Source of the DNA: an uncultured beta proteobacterium
GTDB lineage: Bacteria > Pseudomonadota > Gammaproteobacteria > Burkholderiales > Burkholderiaceae
Reading direction: 5' to 3'
Assembly: GCA_903930665.1 (NCBI GenBank)
Contig: CAIYZI010000109.1
Span: 1-8,572, forward strand
Length of the DNA: 8,572 nucleotides
The notes beneath the pieces were generated by a model that was not told the DNA's origin, made no database searches, and saw only the letters and a list, made by a program, of their open reading frames with translations. Made by a program: the position numbers and the translations under genes. Each line of letters starts with the position of its first letter. Within the stretch, counting starts at the first letter, position 1. This document shows positions 1-7,289 of this stretch, piece after piece.

Positions 1-148
1 CCCAAAGTGTATCGGGAAAAAATTGAGTGAGGTGATTAAGAAAAATAAAGGAGCTAGTTTGCTGATTTCCAAAATACAAAATGGCAGCAAGACTTAAAGG
101 TAGGATTGGAATAAACCACACCAATGAGTAAGTCCTTTTTTGACTCAT
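1..148 (-). CDS. Membrane protein N-terminus, probable PAP2-family lipid phosphatase (partial)
   Basis: This gene starts at ATG 148-146 and stays open to the left edge, giving 49 codons. The start shares its first A with the stop codon of the upstream GT9 gene (TAATG), a usual translational-coupling arrangement, and no separate ribosome site is visible. The peptide opens with a short basic stretch (SQKRTY), then one hydrophobic segment at about residues 8-26. A second segment (FIFLNHLTQFFPDTLW, residues 34-49) resembles the region after the first membrane helix of PAP2 phosphatases. That resemblance is from memory of the family. The catalytic motifs (KX6RP, PSGH, SRX5HX3D) would lie outside the window. 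A PAP2 enzyme would remove a phosphate from a lipid such as undecaprenyl diphosphate, lipid A 1-phosphate or phosphatidate, usually on the periplasmic face. That the frame is a real gene is fairly safe; the family name is tentative. Confidence 0.6.
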   Translation of the reverse strand, partial: MSQKRTYSLVWFIPILPLSLAAILYFGNQQTSSFIFLNHLTQFFPDTLW

Positions 149-1413
149 TAAATTGAGCGCGCTTTCGCTTTATCGGCTTCATTTAACTGAATAATCACTT
201 TTTCCAAAACCTGAGATACAGTAATCGCCTGCATGCAGACATTGTTGTGGCAAGGTGTCTTGCGATGGTTTGCTGCACTAACGCATGGTGAGCAAGCAAG
301 ATTTGCCGTAATGGCAATTGAATTACCAACTGAGCCATAAAGAGCGGGAGTTTCTGGCCCAAACAACACTACTGTTCTCAAAGGGGTCACAGCTGAGAAG
401 TGGCCTGGACCTGAATCATTGGTAATCATTACATCTGATAGGGTATACAGCGGAGGCAATTCAGCAAAGCTGACTTGACCTGCAAAATTGATTGCATTCT
501 TTACATTGGCAACAGCACGAACTTTTTCAACATAGACAAATTCTGCTGGAGAGCCAGTGATTAGGATGAGGTCGTGAGGGTATTGAATATGAATGCTTTG
601 AATCAGTTCTGAGAAACGCTGTTGAGCCCATCGACGTTGAGGAAGCAAATCGCTCGCATTAGGGTTGACGAGGATCACACGTTCTTTACCAAAGGTGAAT
701 ACGATCTTTTTCTCGGCAGCAAGTTTTTCAATGCGCTCACGTACTTTATTCAAGGCTTGCGGATTGATGATCGCTTGCTCTAAACGCACTTCAGAATCGG
801 AAATATGAATCTTACTAAAAGGGACTTCAATCTCTTTTGCAAAGGCCGCATGAATTAAGGAGAGAAAGTTTTTAGTGATATGAATATGCGGGTTGTAGTG
901 CACCTTACGTGTCAGCATAAAGCCGCGCCACAATCCCTCACCGTGAAAGATGTGATAGCCCACGCGACGACGCGCGCCACACAGTCCGGTTAAGAGGGCG
1001 GTGAAGCGAGAGAATAGTTCTAAGTCGATGGCAGTATCGATGCGATGACGACGCGCAATAATCAAAAAACGTAAGGTGTCTTTAATCAAGCCACCAAGAC
1101 TAGAAGAATCGATGGTAAAAATATTTTCAGGTTTAACCGTATTGAGCAAGGTTAAGCTTGCGCGATTGCTTTTGAAGATCAAGAAAAATAATTCGGCTCC
1201 ACGAGCTTGTGCATTGCGCATGGCCGGGTCAACTAAAATTGCGCTACCCATTTCTGATAACTCTATAAAGAGTAATTTTTTTGGCGTCTCCGGACCACGG
1301 GAAAAAATGTTTTTAATGCGGTCGACAAGAGCTACAAAGGGGCTTACTAATGCGCAGAGTGGTACACCGACCCAGTGGTCGATGGCGCGCATGGTATTGA
1401 CACTAATACTCAT
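148..1413 (-). CDS. Glycosyltransferase family 9 (heptosyltransferase-like)
   Basis: A 421-residue GT-B enzyme of family GT9, the family of the LPS heptosyltransferases WaaC, WaaF and WaaQ, which move a sugar from ADP-heptose or a similar nucleotide donor to a glycolipid at the cytoplasmic face. Residues 10-33 (IDHWVGVPLCALVSP onward) are hydrophobic and amphipathic and probably bind the membrane. The N-terminal Rossmann half begins at about 45 (KKLLFIELSEMGSA). The donor half shows VNPNASD at 249-255, ITGSPAE at 285-291 and the GT9 signature NDSGPGHFSA at 332-341, followed by LFGPETPALYG at 350-360. A cysteine cluster follows (C374, C377, C388, C393). The length fits GT9 proteins with this extra tail. 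The ATG at 1413-1411 was chosen because it is the first in frame; its upstream bases show no clear Shine-Dalgarno. It lies 17 bases after the flippase-like gene and overlaps the next gene by one base. The sugar and acceptor cannot be named. Confidence 0.92.
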   Translation of the reverse strand: MSISVNTMRAIDHWVGVPLCALVSPFVALVDRIKNIFSRGPETPKKLLFIELSEMGSAILVDPAMRNAQARGAELFFLIFKSNRASLTLLNTVKPENIFTIDSSSLGGLIKDTLRFLIIARRHRIDTAIDLELFSRFTALLTGLCGARRRVGYHIFHGEGLWRGFMLTRKVHYNPHIHITKNFLSLIHAAFAKEIEVPFSKIHISDSEVRLEQAIINPQALNKVRERIEKLAAEKKIVFTFGKERVILVNPNASDLLPQRRWAQQRFSELIQSIHIQYPHDLILITGSPAEFVYVEKVRAVANVKNAINFAGQVSFAELPPLYTLSDVMITNDSGPGHFSAVTPLRTVVLFGPETPALYGSVGNSIAITANLACSPCVSAANHRKTPCHNNVCMQAITVSQVLEKVIIQLNEADKAKARSI

Positions 1414-1430
1414 AATTTGACTCTGAAAAA

Positions 1431-2474
1431 TTATTTCCGTTTAAATAAAAAGTAGGCGCCCGGTAATACTGAAATAACGGTAATGGCGCCATAGCTAATT
1501 GAAGCAAGTACGGTAAGGGATGGGTTTACACCCCACAGTGCTAATACTGAAGAGAGGGTTGCTTCACGTAGGCCCCATCCTGAAATGCTAATCGGTAGCA
1601 TCAACAGTAGGCTTAATGCCGGTAGACCGATCATGAGGCTTTCAATTGGGGCATCAACACCATAGGCTTTAAAGCAAAACAATAAAGTCAGGATCGTTAG
1701 AAAATGAATGCCAATACCAAATGTCGCTTGAGCAATGTTGATGGGTGCAGAGAAGGCAAATTGAATTCCTGGCATAGCATTGACCATGTGAAAACGTTCT
1801 AGGGATTTTTTCAAAAGAGTTCGCGTAGGATTCCAAGAGAGTCCCAGGGCAATAACCAATCCCGCTATGACCATGACACATAGCACGGCGTAACCCAATT
1901 GAGTGCCCCAGCTAGCTAGTACTGTGCCACCAAGAACAAGCCCCAGTCCGCCCAAAAGGTTGTTGCCAGCCAACCCCAAAAGACGATCAACCAATACCAT
2001 CGCAAAACTTAAGCGCAATTTAGGGGTGGCATGTTCAAGATCTACGGAGTGATGAAGTTGGGTATCCAACTCTTTTTCTTTAGTGAAGGTCCCTGTATTG
2101 CTTAAATGGGTAGCGCTGATAGCGCGATAGCTATCGCCCCCAATAGTGCTTGGAAGACCTTGATTGATGAGGCCTCCCGCAAAGTAGAGTCCGATATAAG
2201 ATTTAAGGCGACGTGGGAAACCTACCTTTTGCATAAATAAGCCCCAGCGATATCCGCCGCAGATAAATGCAAATACCATGCTTGCGATAGCCGCCAAAAA
2301 CCATAGTGGTTGCATTTTTATCTCGGTATCGAGCAGGGTATGCCAATCAATTCCGCTGGTTGCCTTCCAGAGCAATGCAATTGACAAAAATATGCGAATG
2401 GTTGGCCAGGCGCGCTTCAGAATTGCTTTCCACCCAGACGGAGGATTTGGAGTGGATTGCGGTTGTGAACTCAT
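1431..2474 (-). CDS. Flippase-like integral membrane protein (LPG_synthase_TM / UPF0104 family)
   Basis: A 347-residue polytopic inner-membrane protein of the family that forms the flippase half of MprF and also occurs alone (AglD/UPF0104-type). Family hallmarks are GLPSTIGGDSYR at 106-117, VDRLLGL at 162-168 and PISISGWGLREA at 294-305. About eight hydrophobic segments are visible, ending in a short basic tail (FKRK). The C-terminal aminoacyl-transfer domain of true lysylphosphatidylglycerol synthases is absent, so it should not be called MprF. Stand-alone members are usually assigned to lipid or polyprenyl-glycan handling. An acidic, histidine-bearing loop at about 121-155 looks longer than usual. 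The ATG at 2474-2472 lacks a good Shine-Dalgarno. The 48 bases before it continue in frame from the stop of the GT39 gene but hold no ATG, GTG or TTG. It sits between two glycosyltransferase genes in one operon, which suggests it serves the same glycolipid. Confidence 0.88.
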   Translation of the reverse strand: MSSQPQSTPNPPSGWKAILKRAWPTIRIFLSIALLWKATSGIDWHTLLDTEIKMQPLWFLAAIASMVFAFICGGYRWGLFMQKVGFPRRLKSYIGLYFAGGLINQGLPSTIGGDSYRAISATHLSNTGTFTKEKELDTQLHHSVDLEHATPKLRLSFAMVLVDRLLGLAGNNLLGGLGLVLGGTVLASWGTQLGYAVLCVMVIAGLVIALGLSWNPTRTLLKKSLERFHMVNAMPGIQFAFSAPINIAQATFGIGIHFLTILTLLFCFKAYGVDAPIESLMIGLPALSLLLMLPISISGWGLREATLSSVLALWGVNPSLTVLASISYGAITVISVLPGAYFLFKRK

Positions 2475-2522
2475 AGGCGTAAGGATAATGCCTTGAGCCC
2501 CTAAGGTCTTGAATTTGGTGAA

Positions 2523-4019
2523 TTACTCCACCAAACCTGGGCCTTGCCAATTCCTGCATAGACTGAACTCAAATTGAGATAAGTGCTGGCCAAATCGGGT
2601 GATTTCTAGGTTTTCGAGGTGTTTGCATGCTTCAAAGGCAGATTTGCTTCCTACCGGGGCTTTATAGGGCATTCCAGACCAGTTAACCAGAATGATGTTT
2701 GAGCCTGCTGCCAGTTGACCAAACCAAAGGTCAAATTGATCTTTGCGCTCATCCAAAACGTATATAGGCAAGGGTCGGGCATACCAAGCAGCTCGACTTC
2801 CTAGGGTCCAGTTTTGAACAGCTATGCCCGTTGCCTGATTGCTTAGGGCGAGCTGTGCCGCTCTACGTCCTGCATCCTTCCAGCCGTAAAGGTCTGCGAT
2901 AGGATTGGATTTCACGGCCGTAGAGGGGATACCCCCCGATAAAACAAAACCAAAGCCTACTAAGCACAGCAATATTTGAATAATCAATAACGCTCGGATA
3001 GTAAGTCGATGATGCATGGACCATGCCTTCATCAGGCCGATACCGGCAAATGGTGCTATGCAAAACCATGCTGGTGTTGTCCAATGGGGAAGGCTGCCAC
3101 CGCCAGAAAGGGCAGCAAAGATAGCAAAGGGGATGCCAAAAAAACTCAGCAAAGCCAGTAAGCCAGCTTTATGGGCATTGAGGCAATCCTTAAGAAAAAG
3201 AAAGCCCCCTATAAATAATAAGGGGCCAAAACACGCCACCTGAATGCCTATAAAAGCGGCAACTCTTCGCCATGCCCATTGCCCCCCGCTACCATGGGCA
3301 ATTTGGTATTTGAAGGAAATCCAATCATTTGCCCAATTCCAATAAATCACGGGAGTAATAAAAAGAAGGGCAATCAAGATGGCTAACCAAAATCCTGATT
3401 GAGTGAACCAGGATTTCTTAGGGGTGCTTAATAAAACCAAAAAAAGCGCAAACGCTGTGAAAGCAGCTGTATATTTGCTCAGACCAGCCAACCCTAGCAA
3501 AACGCCAGTAATAAGCCAATCACTTAGGCGGAAATGATCATTAGCAATCCAGCGTAAACCCATCAACATTAGCCCCAGACTCAGGGGAGTAAGTAGGGTA
3601 TCGGGGAGCAAGCCTATGGCTAAAACATGGGGTAAGGGTGAGGCAATAATGACCAATACCGCCATTAAGGCGCAGGAGCTTTCGGAAGGAAGTGCGCTTG
3701 TAAGGTAGCTAGCATTAGCCCCCTGAATAAACCGATGAATTTGAAGGGTAACTTGATAGACCAAATAAGCCGAGAGTATCCAGAGCAGTTCTGGGATAAG
3801 GCGAATCACCCCTTCGGATGAGGTCATGGCCACTAGGGGCCATTGAATCCATCCTACTAGGGGAGGGTGATCAAAGTAGCTCCATGCTAAGTGCTGTGCA
3901 TATAAAGCGTAATGCGCCTCATCAACTGAAAATTCAATCGAGAAACCTAGTGCAAGGTGCACCAAGGCAGCAACGAAAATGCATATTGTTGCCCAAGTGG
4001 AAGGTGAGTGATGGCGCAT
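2523..4019 (-). CDS. GT-C membrane glycosyltransferase, GT39/ArnT-like (PMT_2 domain)
   Basis: A 498-residue integral membrane glycosyltransferase with a GT-C fold. Such enzymes take a sugar from a polyprenyl-phosphate carrier on the periplasmic side and add it to a lipid or protein. The first luminal loop carries the expected acidic pair in SVDEAHYALYAQHL (D33, E34), then WSYFDHPPLVGW (46-57), the usual PMT_2 pattern. About ten hydrophobic segments fill residues 8-361; conserved-looking loop elements are LLPD at 137-140, LSKYTA at 180-185 and LPHWTTPAW at 310-318. A soluble, probably periplasmic tail covers about 365-498. Length is close to ArnT (about 550) but somewhat shorter. No aminoarabinose synthesis genes (arnA, arnB, arnC) are visible, so the arnT symbol is not given. 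ATG 4019-4017 is the first in frame and fits the signal-anchor start. It is the first gene of the minus-strand operon, 68 bases from the divergent lipoprotein gene. Confidence 0.88.
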   Translation of the reverse strand: MRHHSPSTWATICIFVAALVHLALGFSIEFSVDEAHYALYAQHLAWSYFDHPPLVGWIQWPLVAMTSSEGVIRLIPELLWILSAYLVYQVTLQIHRFIQGANASYLTSALPSESSCALMAVLVIIASPLPHVLAIGLLPDTLLTPLSLGLMLMGLRWIANDHFRLSDWLITGVLLGLAGLSKYTAAFTAFALFLVLLSTPKKSWFTQSGFWLAILIALLFITPVIYWNWANDWISFKYQIAHGSGGQWAWRRVAAFIGIQVACFGPLLFIGGFLFLKDCLNAHKAGLLALLSFFGIPFAIFAALSGGGSLPHWTTPAWFCIAPFAGIGLMKAWSMHHRLTIRALLIIQILLCLVGFGFVLSGGIPSTAVKSNPIADLYGWKDAGRRAAQLALSNQATGIAVQNWTLGSRAAWYARPLPIYVLDERKDQFDLWFGQLAAGSNIILVNWSGMPYKAPVGSKSAFEACKHLENLEITRFGQHLSQFEFSLCRNWQGPGLVE

Positions 4020-4032
4020 CAGGATCTTTATT

Positions 4033-4067
4033 GGTTTAACTCAAACGATTTTAGACTTAGTTCAACC
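4033..4067. repeat. Imperfect inverted repeat in divergent intergenic region
   Basis: GGTTTAAC at 4033-4040 and GTTCAACC at 4060-4067 form an inverted repeat matching at seven of eight positions, separated by 19 bases. It lies between the divergent starts of the GT39 gene and the DUF3047 gene, where both promoters must be. It could be an operator for both directions, but arms this short in AT-rich DNA can arise by chance. No convincing sigma-70 promoter pair could be fixed on either strand. Confidence 0.25.
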
Positions 4068-4074
4068 ATTATTT

Positions 4075-4078
4075 GGGA
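4075..4078 (+). promoter_or_regulatory. Ribosome binding site deciding the DUF3047 start
   Basis: GGGA lies nine bases before ATG 4088. No comparable site precedes the in-frame TTG at 4073, so the shorter, 278-residue form with a compact lipoprotein signal is chosen. Confidence 0.45.
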
Positions 4079-4087
4079 CAATTGACT

Positions 4088-4924
4088 ATGGTCTATCAAA
4101 TCAAATTCACCACAAGCCGATCTATTTATCCAGGTTTACGGATTTATTTTTTGCTTTTATGGCTGGGGTTTGGTCTTGTGGGCTGCGCTGGTTTAAATAA
4201 AAGCGCAATACAGGATGAGTCTGGCCAATCCCTTCAAATGGATCAGATCCCCGAACAAGAGAGTCTTCCTAAATTTTCTGCAAATACCGCACGTGATGGA
4301 ACGCCTACAGGTTGGAATTTTTATCGGATTGCGCCTTATAAAAAGAACACGGTATATCGTCTAGAGAATTACCAGGGTAAAACTGCATTAAGCGCTAATT
4401 CAAAAACATCAGCCTCTGGATTAGCGGTGAAATTACGACCAAGGTCCGCCCAAAACTTATGGCTGAAATGGGAATGGAAGGCTTTGCAGCCAATGGCAGA
4501 TGCAGATAATGCTGATCGATATCATGATGATGCGCCGCTGAGAATATTAATTGCTTTTGATGGTAATAAGTCTAAGTTACCCCTCAAAGAAAAGTTGAAT
4601 TTTGAAATGGCTAGCCTGATTAGCGGGCAAGAAATTCCTTATGCGACCTTAATGTACATTTGGTCGGGCAAAAGTCCTATTGATACAGTTTTGGAGAATG
4701 CTCAAACCTCCAGAATCAAAATGATTGTTGTAGATTCTGGCTGGGAAAACCTCGGGGAGTGGCGCAAGCATGAGCGTGATCTTGCCTCTGACTATAGGTT
4801 GGCTTATGGAGAGGCTCCAGGCCAAATCATTGGTGTAGCTTTACTAACGGATACCGATAACACCAAGTCAGAGACGCGCGCTTTTTATGGTGATATTGAA
4901 TTAATTCGTAAGAATCAAAAGTAA
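4088..4924 (+). CDS. DUF3047 family lipoprotein
   Basis: A 278-residue protein from ATG 4088. This start is preferred over the in-frame TTG at 4073 because GGGA (4075-4078) lies nine bases before it and because it gives a tidy signal peptide. The peptide has basic residues, a hydrophobic core (IYFLLLWLGFGL) and a lipobox LVGC with C33 as the likely lipidated residue, so the protein should be tethered to the membrane after export. The mature part has the DUF3047 pattern: PTGWNFYRI at about 73-81, LWLKWEWKAL at 124-133, HDDAPLRILIAFDG at 146-159, WRKHERDLASDYR at 225-237 and LLTDTDNT at 252-259, ending in YGDIEL. No function is established for the family. It is divergent from the envelope glycosyltransferase operon and ends 26 bases from the end of the convergent copA gene. 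A role in the cell envelope is inferred from the lipobox and neighbours only. Confidence 0.85.
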   Translation: MVYQIKFTTSRSIYPGLRIYFLLLWLGFGLVGCAGLNKSAIQDESGQSLQMDQIPEQESLPKFSANTARDGTPTGWNFYRIAPYKKNTVYRLENYQGKTALSANSKTSASGLAVKLRPRSAQNLWLKWEWKALQPMADADNADRYHDDAPLRILIAFDGNKSKLPLKEKLNFEMASLISGQEIPYATLMYIWSGKSPIDTVLENAQTSRIKMIVVDSGWENLGEWRKHERDLASDYRLAYGEAPGQIIGVALLTDTDNTKSETRAFYGDIELIRKNQK

Positions 4925-4950
4925 AACATTTAGAATTCTTTAGACGCAGA

Positions 4951-7221
4951 TTACTGGTGTGGGCGCCAACGCTTCAAAAGTAGAGCATTGCTGAGTACGC
5001 AAAAACTGGATACAGCCATTGCGCTGCCTGCCACCATGGGCGATAAATATCCAAGAGCTGCTAGGGGAATTCCGGTAGCATTAAAAATGAAAGCCCAAAA
5101 CAGATTCTGCTGAATTTTTCTCCAAGTCTTTTTGGAGATATCAATTGCATCCGCTACTAATTTAGGATCGCCGCGCATCAAGGTAATTCCAGCGGCTTGC
5201 ATGGCAACGTCAGTCCCGGTTGACATGGCCATTCCCACATCCGCAGCCGCCAATGCTGGTGCGTCATTAATACCGTCCCCAACCATCGCAACCCAATGGC
5301 GTTGACCGTCTCTTGAGGGGTTCTGCAATTGATTGATAATTTCCGCTTTGTTGCCGGGCATGATTTGTGCAAATACACGATCAATCCCAATAGATCTACC
5401 AACCCGTGTGGCGGCCGCAAGATTGTCCCCTGAGAGCATTACAGTTTGAATATGCATAGCATGTAGTGCTTCTACAGCTTCTTTGGCGTAAGGCTTGAGT
5501 TCATCACCAAAGGCAAAGAGGGCAATAGGTTTAGAGGTATCTGTATTCATTAATACGGATACGGTTTGTCCAAGCTCAAAATGCGGCTTCGCCTTTTTAA
5601 CAATGCTATCAAGCTCGGGGTGATCCTCTAAAGAGGCAACGCTTTGTAAGCGAATGTGAGTGCCAGCCCATGGTCCTGAAACAGGCTTTCCTTTGATGCC
5701 AATCCCAGGTAAGGCTTTGTTGTCAGAGCTTGGAATGGCGGCAATGTGCTGTTCTTTGGTGGCATCAATTAAGGCTTTGGCTAGGGGATGTTCGCTTCCA
5801 AGTTGTAGTCCTGTAGCGCTTGCCAAAATCTCATTATCTGTTACTTGTGAATCCAAGGCTATGAGAGAAAGCAATCTTGGTTTGCCAATAGTTAAGGTAC
5901 CGGTTTTGTCAAAGGCAACAACACCTAAATGATGTGCTTGTTCAAGTACCTGAGGATCTTTAATGAGAATGCCAAATCGAGCAGCAACACCTGTGCCTGC
6001 CATGATTGCAGCAGGAGTAGCTAATCCTAGTGCGCAAGGGCAAGCAATAACCAGTACAGATACTGCACGCAAAATTGCAATAGATGCAGAGTCCAAGTAC
6101 AACCAGTTAGTTACACCAGTCACGATGGCAATACCAATAACGCTAGGTACAAAAATAGCGCTTACTTGATCCACAAGCTTTTGAATTGGAGCTTTTTGGG
6201 TTTGTGCATCCTCCACTAAGGAAATAATTTTGGATAGGACACTTTCGACCCCTACTGCTTGTGCCTCAACAATCAAAACCCCTTCACCATTTAGGGCGCC
6301 CCCAATAACCGTTGCACCAGTTAGTTTTTTCACAGGTTCACTCTCTCCAGTGAGGAGGGATTCATCCACATGGCTACTGCCAAAAATAATGAAGCCATCA
6401 ACTGGAATCCGTTCACCAGGCAATACCAATATTCGATCTTTGGGTAAAACTTGGTCTAAAGGTAGGTCGCGAAATTGATCAAGGCTCATGGCCTCGCTAA
6501 TGGGTAAATGGGGGTCGATGACCTTCGCGCTCTCTGGCCAAAGCTTTTGGAGGGCGCGAATGGCTTCACTAGTTTGTCTTTTGGCGCGAGCTTCTAGCCA
6601 CTTTCCAAGCATGACCATGCAGATGATGACCGCAGCACCTTCAAAATACAGCTCATGCTGGGGATTTGAGGTCGAAAGAATTTGGTAAATGCTTAAGCCG
6701 TAGGCAGCACTAGTCCCTAGAGCAACCAATAAATCCATATTGCCGGCCCCAGCCATTAGAGATTTGAAGCCTGAACGGTAAAAGCGCCACCCTAGAATAA
6801 ATTGCACAGGTGTAGCCAATAAAAGCTGCCATTGAGCCGATAGCGTCCATTGAATACCAAAAGGCATTAGAAACATAGGCAACACAAGTGGACTTGTTAG
6901 AGCAAAGGCCACCAAAACCCTCCCCAAGCCATCTGACCCCCAAAATACTGTCTCGGGTAAATCTGCTTTGCTACCGTGCGGCGTGCTTAATGAGGCTTCA
7001 TAACCCGTCTTTTTGATTGCGGTAATGACGTCTTCTATGCTGGCTGGGGAGTCGACCTGTAAACGCACTCTGGCTTGTTCAGTCGCTAAATTGACAGTTG
7101 CAGCCTCTACCCCAGGGATTTTGTCTAGAGCCTTTTCCACGCGAGCGGAACAGGAGGCGCAGGTCATGCCACCAATATCGAGGGTGTAAAACTCCGAATT
7201 TGTCAGTTTTTGGGGATTCAT
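4951..7221 (-). CDS. copA: Copper-exporting P1B-type ATPase
   Basis: A 756-residue Cu(I) efflux ATPase of the inner membrane, which uses ATP to move Cu(I) out of the cytosol. The order of parts is complete: one N-terminal HMA domain with GMTCASC (18-24), membrane segments from about 99 to 203, the actuator domain with TGES (291-294), the ion-binding CPC in VIACPCALG (394-396), the phosphorylated aspartate D438 in DKTGT, the nucleotide-binding SEHP (476-479), the hinge GDGINDAP (648-655), and the last helix with MAVSS (735-739). CPC plus MxxSS marks the Cu(I) subclass rather than zinc or cadmium pumps. The penultimate helix reads FIFN (711-714) where YN is usual. ATG 7221-7219 gives the normal distance to the HMA motif, but no Shine-Dalgarno precedes it. 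It is divergent from the copZ-like chaperone gene, 72 bases away, which presumably feeds it copper. Regulation by a copper sensor is expected, but no known operator could be recognised. Confidence 0.96.
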   Translation of the reverse strand: MNPQKLTNSEFYTLDIGGMTCASCSARVEKALDKIPGVEAATVNLATEQARVRLQVDSPASIEDVITAIKKTGYEASLSTPHGSKADLPETVFWGSDGLGRVLVAFALTSPLVLPMFLMPFGIQWTLSAQWQLLLATPVQFILGWRFYRSGFKSLMAGAGNMDLLVALGTSAAYGLSIYQILSTSNPQHELYFEGAAVIICMVMLGKWLEARAKRQTSEAIRALQKLWPESAKVIDPHLPISEAMSLDQFRDLPLDQVLPKDRILVLPGERIPVDGFIIFGSSHVDESLLTGESEPVKKLTGATVIGGALNGEGVLIVEAQAVGVESVLSKIISLVEDAQTQKAPIQKLVDQVSAIFVPSVIGIAIVTGVTNWLYLDSASIAILRAVSVLVIACPCALGLATPAAIMAGTGVAARFGILIKDPQVLEQAHHLGVVAFDKTGTLTIGKPRLLSLIALDSQVTDNEILASATGLQLGSEHPLAKALIDATKEQHIAAIPSSDNKALPGIGIKGKPVSGPWAGTHIRLQSVASLEDHPELDSIVKKAKPHFELGQTVSVLMNTDTSKPIALFAFGDELKPYAKEAVEALHAMHIQTVMLSGDNLAAATRVGRSIGIDRVFAQIMPGNKAEIINQLQNPSRDGQRHWVAMVGDGINDAPALAAADVGMAMSTGTDVAMQAAGITLMRGDPKLVADAIDISKKTWRKIQQNLFWAFIFNATGIPLAALGYLSPMVAGSAMAVSSFCVLSNALLLKRWRPHQ

Positions 7222-7228
7222 ATAGAAG

Positions 7229-7258
7229 ATAATCTACAACATAGACTCAAAATAATCT
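7229..7258. repeat. Direct repeat ATAATCT in the copA-copZ divergent region
   Basis: The heptamer ATAATCT occurs at 7229-7235 and again at 7252-7258, 23 bases apart start to start, about two helical turns. Both copies lie in the 72-base gap between the divergent copA and copZ-like starts. Seen from the copA side the copy next to the gene reads AGATTAT and would place a -10-like GATTAT just before the copA ATG. It may be half-sites for a regulator, or chance in AT-rich DNA. It does not match the CueR dyad or the CsoR operator as I know them. Confidence 0.25.
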
Positions 7259-7284
7259 TTTGGGCACACTTACATCATGCTATC

Positions 7285-7289
7285 AGGGG
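7285..7289 (+). promoter_or_regulatory. Ribosome binding site of the copZ-like gene
   Basis: AGGGG stands four bases before ATG 7294. It decides the start: the reading frame is open further upstream to a TTG at 7210, but that longer form would overlap the copA start and place an unrelated 28-residue extension before the HMA domain. Confidence 0.6.

Noticed and set aside
123..149. Inverted repeat AATGAGT...ACTCATT with a run of T on the plus strand, resembling a terminator
   Set aside because: The stem is seven AT-rich pairs with a 13-base loop, the T run lies inside the loop, and the site spans the GT9 stop and the ATG of the next gene, where termination would be out of place.
1076..1420. 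114-codon open frame on the plus strand inside the GT9 gene
   Set aside because: It is antisense to a well-recognised GT9 gene, has no family resemblance and looks like a shadow frame.
2475..2522. Possible GT39-flippase fusion or N-terminal extension, because the 48-base gap continues in frame from the GT39 stop
   Set aside because: The gap contains no ATG, GTG or TTG in that frame, and the TAA stop is intact. Equal frame is expected in one of three cases by chance.
4925..4950. Palindrome AGAATTCT (4932-4939) as a bidirectional terminator between the convergent genes
   Set aside because: The stem is too short and AT-rich, with no loop and no T run. It is an ordinary eight-base palindrome.
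6710..6943. 77-codon open frame on the minus strand inside copA
   Set aside because: It lies in another frame of a complete copA gene and shows no domain or start signal.
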